NCBI RefSeq assembly: GCF_016306625.1
Contig: NZ_JACOII010000044.1
Coordinates: forward strand, 1 to 64,000
Reading direction: 5' to 3'
From: Xenorhabdus lircayensis
GTDB taxonomy: Bacteria; Pseudomonadota; Gammaproteobacteria; Enterobacterales; Enterobacteriaceae
Length of the DNA: 64,000 nt
The notes beneath the pieces were generated by a model. It ran no database searches and was not told the origin of the DNA. It saw only the letters and a program-made list of their open reading frames with translations. Every line of letters starts with the position of its first letter. Within the stretch, counting starts at the first letter, position 1. Shown here piece after piece: positions 9,551 through 16,366 of this stretch. Made by a program: the position numbers and the translations under genes.

Positions 9551-9658
9551 TCAGGGTAAAAGTTCAGAAGTTAACAACCCCATTATCATCAAAAGCTGCT
9601 GCTGTGTTTGTTTGTCAGTATAGCGATTGGGCTGCTTTCCTTTATTCAGCATCCGCAT
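9551..9658 (-). CDS. Small 35-residue protein coupled to the upstream ORF
   Basis: A 35-codon frame starts with ATG overlapping the TAA of the upstream small ORF (TAATG), the classical arrangement for translational coupling. The product begins MRMLNKGKQPNRYTDKQ and continues with a leucine/methionine-rich helix ending LTSELLP. Composition looks like a real small helical protein rather than random translation, and it sits directly upstream of the integrase remnant, so it probably belonged to the same integrative element. I do not recognise a family. It could be a decayed piece of a longer phage gene. Confidence 0.35.
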   Translation of the reverse strand: MRMLNKGKQPNRYTDKQTQQQLLMIMGLLTSELLP

Positions 9659-9885
9659 TAGAATCCGCATCCGAATCCTAATTTAGGTTCACTCCTAGGC
9701 AAGCTGGTTCTCCAACAAATAGTTTGGCGACCAGCTTGATTGCTTTCGCTGGCTATCCTTATCGGTGTTTCCACGCCAACCCAACGTAAATAGAGTGTAT
9801 TGCTGGATCTTGCTTCTATGTAATTTTCGGCAAGGTGGGGCGTGTGAGCGCCAATAGCCACACGGGTTAAGGCTTTGGAAAGCAT
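9658..9885 (-). CDS. Small phage-type ORF (possibly ash/icd-like)
   Basis: A 75-residue frame beginning MLSKALTRVAIGAHTPHLAENY with the segments VGVETPIRIASESNQAGRQT and ICWRTSLPRSEP. It resembles small proteins found beside P4-type integrases in enterobacteria (the ash and Icd-like groups), but I cannot confirm this by eye and the match rests on general pattern. Its stop overlaps the start of the next small ORF. No clear ribosome site precedes the ATG. Treat the function as unknown. Confidence 0.35.
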   Translation of the reverse strand: MLSKALTRVAIGAHTPHLAENYIEARSSNTLYLRWVGVETPIRIASESNQAGRQTICWRTSLPRSEPKLGFGCGF

Positions 9886-10030
9886 ACTGGATCAGCTAGA
9901 TATTATTATCCAGCGCTAACTAATATGTTTGGTTTGTATTTTTTTTGGTAAAAAACTTCCTTATTATGTGGTTATTTATGACAAAGATAATAATTACATT
10001 GGTCATAGTTCGCCATTTTTACCCTTCTTC

Positions 10031-10059
10031 TTGACATTTTTAGACTAAAAAAATACATA
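10031..10059 (+). promoter_or_regulatory. Sigma-70 promoter of the srf operon
   Basis: A perfect TTGACA (10031-10036) and a TACATA -10 box (10054-10059) are separated by exactly 17 bp of AT-rich DNA. The expected start of transcription, near 10066, falls in the first unit of the tandem repeat that begins at 10057. The leader to the first start codon is about 65 bases. Confidence 0.7.
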
Positions 10060-10098
10060 GTGTCTTTGAGAACATAAATAGTGTCTTTGGGGTCATAA
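10057..10098. repeat. Two tandem 21-bp direct repeats, candidate operator
   Basis: Units 10057-10077 and 10078-10098 match at 18 of 21 positions; both begin ATAGTGTCTTTG and end CATAA. They lie at and just after the predicted transcription start. A 21-bp spacing places both copies on the same face of the helix, as expected for cooperative binding of a repressor. No regulator gene is adjacent. Confidence 0.6.
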
Positions 10099-10132
10099 AA
10101 AGGAATTACAGCTCTAAAAGTGGGTAACAAGC

Positions 10133-11548
10133 ATGATAAGAATAACGCGTAGCATGGCAAATGAATGTGATCAGAACGAATATGCACTGCGTCACTATGA
10201 TTTATTACAGTCAGCATTGGCCCAACACCTACCAGTAAATTTTTCTGCATTATTTGCTAAACCAATCAAAAGCAGTGATGGTGCCATTGAATGGTATAGT
10301 GATTTGCAAGGCCAGCCCCTGCTTTTTTCCCAGTTATCAGTCTCTGAGCGCGAAAAAATTCATGCGAAAATTACTCGTCAACTTGCGGTTATTGCTCGCT
10401 TGCGTGAGCAATTGAGTGAAAAAGGGGGCGTCAATACAGAACTTCTTACGTTGTTGGAGAAAATTAGCCATTTTCCTGCTGAGGAACATATTTGGAGTAT
10501 CGATAACCAACCAATTATCCTCTGGGGGCAAGCTACTTCACCTGCACCGAAAAATATTGTAACGGGTAACACGAACCTTCCTAATTCCTCTCTGCCAGTA
10601 CAGAAACGAAAGTTTCGCTGGATGTGGTGGCTGCTGTTGTTATTGTTCGTGCTGCTATTGCTGTGGTTACTGCGGGGTTGTTTACCGACGAAAGTTTCTC
10701 TGGTGAAGCAAGCTAATCTTCCCGTGAAAATACAACCGATACCGCAACCTGTCGTTGAAACTGTTGCTGAATCAATAGCAGAGCCTGTCGTTTTAGAGCC
10801 AACGGAAGAATCTGCGGTTATCGCGCCAGAGGTAAAACCTGAGAAGATAAAGCCAAAGGTGGAATCTGCAATAACAGTAAAATCGGCTCCGGCGGATGTG
10901 AGGAAACTCTGTCCAGCTCAACGCAATCAAAATCAAGCGCCTGAGGTTGTGTTGGTGTTTGATGCTTCAGAATCAATGTTCCTCGGTATAGATGTTACAC
11001 CGCAAGAATTACAGCTCTGGTTACAAAGGCTATCGTTCCAAAATGTCGAGAGAGAACCAAGGCGTATCACTGTGGCAAAACAATCGGCTAAAAGAGTCAT
11101 TGATAAACTGCCTTCTGATATGGCGATTAGTCTTGTGGCAGCATCTGATTGTAAGCGTGTTTCAACTTCATCGTCATTTACATCTGGGCAGCGTCTGGCG
11201 TTAAAACGGACGATTGACCGAATTGTGCCAGATGGAAAAACGCCACTGGCATTGGCATTAGAAAAAGCCGGCGCTTTGGTGGATGGCGTGAATCGTGATG
11301 CAATTATTTTGTTAATTTCTGATGGCGATGAAACTTGTGGCGGTGATCCTTGTGCTGTGGCTAATGCGCTGAAAAGCAGGAAGCCTCGGTTACAGGTCAA
11401 TGTTGTGGATATCATGAATACGGGAGCGGGAAATTGCATTGCCGAGCAGACAGGTGGAAAGGTGTTTACTGCTAATAATGCTAGCCAGTTTAATCAAGTA
11501 ATAAATCAAGCGATACAGGAATATATACCTGAAAATTGTGATAGGTGA
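10133..11548 (+). CDS. Membrane-anchored vWA-domain protein, first gene of srf operon
   Basis: A 471-residue protein with three parts. Residues 1-~140 are cytoplasmic, with WYSDLQGQPLLFSQ and ISHFPAEEHIWSIDNQPIILWG, and are shared with the next gene. One transmembrane helix (about 162-184, ending WLLRGCLP) is followed by a proline/glutamate-rich linker. A C-terminal von Willebrand factor A domain, probably periplasmic, carries a full MIDAS: DASES near residue 276, the threonine in DGKTPLALAL, and the aspartate in LISDGDETCGG. Cysteine pairs in CGGDPC and GNC suggest disulphides. The start at 10133 has a poor ribosome site; ATG at 10154 is an alternative. By analogy with other vWA proteins it would bind a partner in a metal-dependent way. 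Specific function unknown. Confidence 0.8.
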   Translation: MIRITRSMANECDQNEYALRHYDLLQSALAQHLPVNFSALFAKPIKSSDGAIEWYSDLQGQPLLFSQLSVSEREKIHAKITRQLAVIARLREQLSEKGGVNTELLTLLEKISHFPAEEHIWSIDNQPIILWGQATSPAPKNIVTGNTNLPNSSLPVQKRKFRWMWWLLLLLFVLLLLWLLRGCLPTKVSLVKQANLPVKIQPIPQPVVETVAESIAEPVVLEPTEESAVIAPEVKPEKIKPKVESAITVKSAPADVRKLCPAQRNQNQAPEVVLVFDASESMFLGIDVTPQELQLWLQRLSFQNVEREPRRITVAKQSAKRVIDKLPSDMAISLVAASDCKRVSTSSSFTSGQRLALKRTIDRIVPDGKTPLALALEKAGALVDGVNRDAIILLISDGDETCGGDPCAVANALKSRKPRLQVNVVDIMNTGAGNCIAEQTGGKVFTANNASQFNQVINQAIQEYIPENCDR

Positions 11549-11811
11549 AAATAAAAAACAATAGATGGATGATTTTATTATATTAACCTCTGTTCTTTGG
11601 AGGTGTAAGAGAGTAATAAGAGCACAAGGGTTTTACTGCGTATTCCGTAATAGCTACAATGCCGTCTCAGGAATCATGTCCCGTTCAATATGCGGAGTAG
11701 ATCATTCCATCGTATTATCTTTTGGGAGGGGAATATTTTGCTTTCCTTCTCCCGGTTAAGCGAAATAAATACATCAATATCGTATTTTCTGATAGCAAGG
11801 AACGGCTTATC

Positions 11812-13329
11812 GTGAAAGAAACTTTTTTACGTGGTGATAAACTCGAAAGTTATCTGCCCATGGGAGAGAATGGCCAGGCCGTTCATCTTTCAGCACTACA
11901 ATTGCGAGAAACCTTACGCCTGCGCCAGCTCTCTGAGGTCGCTGATTCACTGGCTATTCCACAGGTCAACGAGCAGGGTGATCGTATCGATTGGTATGCG
12001 GGGTTTTCCGGCAATGTCGTTCCTTGGTCAGCGGCAACGCATGATGAGCGACAGTCCGCATTGCGACAACTGGAGGCAAACCAAGCTGCAATCGAACAGC
12101 TCAGTGCACAAATGATTAACCAAAAGGCACATGAAATGCGCCTGTTTGGCGCTTTACTGAGTAAAACTGTTCAGTTTCCTGATCAGGATCACGTTTATTT
12201 GGTCGATGGCAAGCCCGTAGTGACTTTTTGGGGATTTGTGAGTGCGAAGCAGCAGGCTCGCCCGAATCCTCTTGATTGTTTACGATCCTCGCGTCCTGTC
12301 ACACCCCCTATTGCTTCAGTTGTGCCATCCGAACCTGCCGCCTCAGTAGCATCAATCTCTTCTCCAGCGCCAACACCTGAGCGAACACAACGTCGGCGAT
12401 TACCCCGTTGGTTATGGCTGTTATTGCCTCTATTGTTGATTTTGTTTGCGTTGTTGTTATTACGTGGCTGTGTCCCCGACATTTATATTTGGGGCCTAAC
12501 ATCGTCTACTCACTCTGCGCCTTCACATCAGAATGAAGCATTGTCTGTCAGTGATCATCATTCCTTGCTTCCTGTTAACGGAAAACCGTCTGTTAATGAA
12601 ACTGTATTCATTCATGAACTGACATCAGTTAATGGAAAAGAATCCGCTAATGGAATGGTTCCGCTTCATGGTGCTACAAGTGGCAAGACGGATAGCACAA
12701 AGACAGATAACACAAAGACGGATGGCACAACACAGTTGAATTCATTTCTTGAGCAGGAAATGGAGACTGATGCTACGTCATTGGCAAAAAACGCTTCGTC
12801 GGAAGCAAGTACCGCCGAAGCAATGAATTCGAGCAAACCGACACCGCCAGTTACGGATGCTCTATCCAATAGTTCCTCAACCAATAGTTCCTCAACGCCT
12901 TCCCAACCTGCGGTTAATATACCACCGGTATTGGCTACCGTACCTTCTTCTGGAGATCTAAAGATCCCTGCCGCAGCGGTGCAACAGGGCGCTATTGATT
13001 TTCTTAATGGCTACTGGCATGCAGGAGCCGGAATTCAGGATAGCCGTACTGGTAAGCCACTGAGTCTGACTTATCAGATTCAGGACGGCAAAGGACAGAT
13101 TGAAATGGTACGTGGAGATGGTATTCGTTGCCAGGCCTTGGTCAAGGCTGCCATGAGTTCGGGAATGCTACAACTGGATAACAGTGGTGAAGCGAAGTGT
13201 ACTGATGGTTCGACTTACACTATGCCTGATGTTATTTGCCGACCAGGCAAACAGGACGTAGCGGAATGCAAAGGGCGCTATGACGAAAAAACTTTATTTC
13301 CTATGTCGATGAAGCGAGAGGAAAATTAA
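11812..13329 (+). CDS. srfA: SrfA-like membrane protein
   Basis: The frame is open from 11722, but GTG at 11812 is preceded by AAGGAA at good spacing and is the likely start (505 residues). It repeats the plan of the preceding gene: a cytoplasmic domain with IDWYAGFSGNVVPWS and QFPDQDHVYLVDGKPVVTFWG, a transmembrane helix (about residues 197-221) ending LLLRGCVPD, then a long low-complexity linker rich in S, T, N and K. The C-terminal ~120 residues form a small domain (FLNGYWHAGAGIQD, several cysteines in QALVKAAMSS-GEAKCTDGS-VICRPG) likely to be periplasmic and disulphide-bonded. Position just ahead of srfB identifies it as the SrfA counterpart. The name is taken from the Salmonella srfABC set; the role is not established. 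Confidence 0.7.
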   Translation: MKETFLRGDKLESYLPMGENGQAVHLSALQLRETLRLRQLSEVADSLAIPQVNEQGDRIDWYAGFSGNVVPWSAATHDERQSALRQLEANQAAIEQLSAQMINQKAHEMRLFGALLSKTVQFPDQDHVYLVDGKPVVTFWGFVSAKQQARPNPLDCLRSSRPVTPPIASVVPSEPAASVASISSPAPTPERTQRRRLPRWLWLLLPLLLILFALLLLRGCVPDIYIWGLTSSTHSAPSHQNEALSVSDHHSLLPVNGKPSVNETVFIHELTSVNGKESANGMVPLHGATSGKTDSTKTDNTKTDGTTQLNSFLEQEMETDATSLAKNASSEASTAEAMNSSKPTPPVTDALSNSSSTNSSSTPSQPAVNIPPVLATVPSSGDLKIPAAAVQQGAIDFLNGYWHAGAGIQDSRTGKPLSLTYQIQDGKGQIEMVRGDGIRCQALVKAAMSSGMLQLDNSGEAKCTDGSTYTMPDVICRPGKQDVAECKGRYDEKTLFPMSMKREEN

Positions 13330-13333
13330 CCGC

Positions 13334-16300
13334 ATGCTGGCAACTATTACTGACTTCAAAGAAAAAGTCACACTGATCCGTGACAGTGGCATTCAGTTTC
13401 TGGATTTTGCTTTCGCGTTACCCAAACACAAAGTGTACGGTGAGTATCTACTGGCCGGAGAAGATAATCCGGTGATCCGCTTGGTATACAACGAGCGGGA
13501 TAACAACTTCCTGGTGCCTTCACCGCCGGGTTCTTCTGCGTTTTCAGTAGAATCAGATTACTCACTGGCACTGGAAAAATCCCTTGAGCTTTATAACGAT
13601 ATTTGGCTGCCACTGCCATTCTTCCGTTTGAATTCACCGGGGAGTTTTGCACAAGGGCCGACCAACTGGTCACGAGTGAAGTTTCACGCACTGGATACAC
13701 CGGATGAGCAGGGAAATACTTGGCGTGTGACACTGGCCTTTGATACCAAAGTCTTCCCTGACAGAAAAAACACGCAATATTTGGCACCGGGTGATGACGA
13801 TGTACGCTCTGGAGTCGGTTTTGCGCTAGCAGGGAACCACCATGAAATGGGGGATTTTCTATTGCTGAAATGGATGGATGACTGGTTGCGGGAAACCTAT
13901 ACCGAACGAGCTACCGGATTATGGCGTCATTACCATGAAGATACCGACAAAAGTTTGAGTCAAAAGGAACATCAGGCGCATTATCTCAATTTGGTGAATG
14001 TGCTGAATGCCTTGTTGAAGGTTCCTGAAATCCAGCTTAATGATGTCAGATTGAAGGATAATCCGATCATTGACGTCGATCTGGTATTGGATGTTGGTAA
14101 TTCACGCAGTTGCGGGATTCTGATTGAAGAACATAACGATGATAACCAAGGTTTATCCCATCATTATCAGTTGCAGCTACGCGATCTGAGTGAACCTCAG
14201 TATGTTTACACAGAGCCTTTTGATAGCCGTTTGGAGTTTGCCCAGGCCGAATTCGGTAAGCAGGATTTTTCCGCGAAAAGTGGGCGTAGTGATGCCTTTA
14301 CTTGGCCTACCATTGGTCGCTTGGGTGAAGAAGCCTTCCGCATGGCGTCACAACGTCTGGGGACGGAAGGTTCAACCGGGCTTTCCAGTCCGAAGCGCTA
14401 CTTATGGGATGAAGCGCCTTATTCCCCCGGCTGGCGGTTTAGTCGCGCCTTTGTGAAATCAGATCGTGAGCCACAGGCAACAGCGGCACCGATGACCTAT
14501 ATGATCAACGACAAAGGTGAAGCGCTTTATGCCCTAAAACCTTCTGAGCGTATGCCCGTGTTTACGCCGAATTACAGCCGTAGTTCCTTAATGACCATGA
14601 TGTTGTCAGAAGTGTTGGCGCAGGCGTTAATGCAGATTAACAGCCCAGCCCAACGCTTGAAAATGACCCATGCCAGCACACCTCGTCAGTTAAAAAATAT
14701 CATTCTTACCGTGCCACCTGCTATGCCAAAACCTGAGCGTGCGATTTTCCAACAATCGATGATGCAAGCCATCAGGCTGGTGTGGAAAGCATTGGGTTGG
14801 GAAGATCTGGATCAGGGGATTGATGAGAGTGGCCGGGAAGATAAAAACATCGAGCGCAAACGTGCTTTGCCAGAAGTGCATGTGAAATGGGATGAAGCCA
14901 CTTGCGGCCAGTTAGTTTACCTCTATAACGAGACACAAAACTATTTTGGTGGCCGTAGTGAAGAGTTCTTCGCTGCCACTGTGCGCCCTGATAACAAGCT
15001 GGAAACTGGCGATGAACGCACATTAAAAATCGCGTCTATCGATATTGGTGGCGGTACGACCGATCTGGTCATCACCCGTTATACCTTGGATGACGGTAGT
15101 GGCAGCAATGTGCGTATTGTTCCAACGCAGCTATTCCGCGAAGGTTTTAAAGTTGCCGGCGATGATATTCTGTTGGATGTGATCCAGCTTTACTTACAGC
15201 CTGCATTCAAGGCTGCATTATTGAATATCGGTTATCAAGATTTAGATGCTGAAGTGCTTATGTCACGGCTATTTGGCAGTGAAGCACTGGAGGCAGGTAA
15301 ACAAGTGCTGCGTCAGCAATTGACGTTGCAAATATTTGCTCCGGTGGCGCTTGCCATATTGCACCATTATGAAAAATTCAATCCAGAAACGGGTGATCAG
15401 GTAATTAGCACCGCGTTCAATGATCTGCTTCCTCATCCACCGACGGATAAAGTACGTGAATACGTGGATGATGAAGTTAAACGTAACTTGCCGACAGGGA
15501 TAGAAGGGATAGAGAACACATTTTCTATTCTCAATGTGCCATTGAACATTAGTTTGATGAAACTGCATAAAGAGTTTATTGATGCCCGCAATAACCGCAT
15601 CAATATCTGCCAAAGCCTGCGCGCATTGAGTGAAGTCCTTTGGCACTATAACTGCGACATATTGCTGTTAACTGGGCGTCCTTCCCGTCTACCGGGCATT
15701 CAGGCGTTGATTCGTCAGTTACAGCCTGTACCGCCTGCACGTATTCTCCCACTGCATGGCTATGAAACGGGGGGGTGGTATCCATTCAATAAGAAAGGTT
15801 TGATAGAAGACCCCAAATCGACTGCGGCGGTCGGGGCGATGTTGTGCCTGTTGGCGGAGAAATCACGGTTGAGCAATTTCTACTTCCGTACTGCCAATTT
15901 CAAGCCCTATTCGACAATTCGTTATTTCGGCATGCTCGACAGTAACAATCTGCTGAAAGACAGCAACGTATTCTATCGGGATATCGATCTAGATACATCA
16001 GGGTTCCAACTGGATCGCGAACAATATTTTGAATCGCGTGGGGAAATGCGTCTTGGTTTCCGTCAGCTAGATAATGAACGCTGGCCAGCGACGCCATTGT
16101 ATACCCTGAAAATTCCGGGGGCTCGTTTAGCCGCGGCATTAGCCGGTGATGCGGTATTGCGCTTGAAATTGGAAGTGAAAGAAGGTCGAGGACAAGAAGC
16201 CGAAACCAACGGCAGCCCAGAAAAATTCCGCATCAGTGATATGGAAATTGTCGAATCTGCGCAAAATCCTCGCCCTAACGATGTTAGCTTTAAACTTAAT

Positions 16301-16366
16301 ACCCTGATTGGAAGTGGTCTGGGTGAAACCCATTATTGGCTCGACAGTGGGAGCATCAAAATCTAA
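13334..16366 (+). CDS. srfB: SrfB, actin/Hsp70-fold ATPase-like virulence factor
   Basis: A 1010-residue protein of the SrfB family. Visible nucleotide-binding motifs of the actin/Hsp70 (ASKHA) fold are: phosphate-1-like VLDVGNSRSCGILIEE near residue 252, phosphate-2 SIDIGGGTTDLVITRY near 570, and an adenosine-type loop LLLTGRPSRLPGIQAL near 780. The N-terminal ~240 residues (FLDFAFALPKHKVYGEY at the start) and the C-terminal ~170 residues are family-specific. No signal peptide or membrane helix is evident, so it is probably cytoplasmic. It starts 4 bp after srfA and its stop overlaps the srfC start (TAATG), so levels of SrfB and SrfC are likely coupled. The protein is named a virulence factor in enterics; ATPase activity here is inference from motifs. 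Confidence 0.9.
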   Translation: MLATITDFKEKVTLIRDSGIQFLDFAFALPKHKVYGEYLLAGEDNPVIRLVYNERDNNFLVPSPPGSSAFSVESDYSLALEKSLELYNDIWLPLPFFRLNSPGSFAQGPTNWSRVKFHALDTPDEQGNTWRVTLAFDTKVFPDRKNTQYLAPGDDDVRSGVGFALAGNHHEMGDFLLLKWMDDWLRETYTERATGLWRHYHEDTDKSLSQKEHQAHYLNLVNVLNALLKVPEIQLNDVRLKDNPIIDVDLVLDVGNSRSCGILIEEHNDDNQGLSHHYQLQLRDLSEPQYVYTEPFDSRLEFAQAEFGKQDFSAKSGRSDAFTWPTIGRLGEEAFRMASQRLGTEGSTGLSSPKRYLWDEAPYSPGWRFSRAFVKSDREPQATAAPMTYMINDKGEALYALKPSERMPVFTPNYSRSSLMTMMLSEVLAQALMQINSPAQRLKMTHASTPRQLKNIILTVPPAMPKPERAIFQQSMMQAIRLVWKALGWEDLDQGIDESGREDKNIERKRALPEVHVKWDEATCGQLVYLYNETQNYFGGRSEEFFAATVRPDNKLETGDERTLKIASIDIGGGTTDLVITRYTLDDGSGSNVRIVPTQLFREGFKVAGDDILLDVIQLYLQPAFKAALLNIGYQDLDAEVLMSRLFGSEALEAGKQVLRQQLTLQIFAPVALAILHHYEKFNPETGDQVISTAFNDLLPHPPTDKVREYVDDEVKRNLPTGIEGIENTFSILNVPLNISLMKLHKEFIDARNNRINICQSLRALSEVLWHYNCDILLLTGRPSRLPGIQALIRQLQPVPPARILPLHGYETGGWYPFNKKGLIEDPKSTAAVGAMLCLLAEKSRLSNFYFRTANFKPYSTIRYFGMLDSNNLLKDSNVFYRDIDLDTSGFQLDREQYFESRGEMRLGFRQLDNERWPATPLYTLKIPGARLAAALAGDAVLRLKLEVKEGRGQEAETNGSPEKFRISDMEIVESAQNPRPNDVSFKLNTLIGSGLGETHYWLDSGSIKI

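Noticed and set aside
11565..11759. 64-codon plus frame between the first two srf-operon genes
   Set aside because: Overlaps the upstream open part of the next gene, has mixed composition and no family match; the 263-bp gap looks like a leader for the GTG start at 11812.
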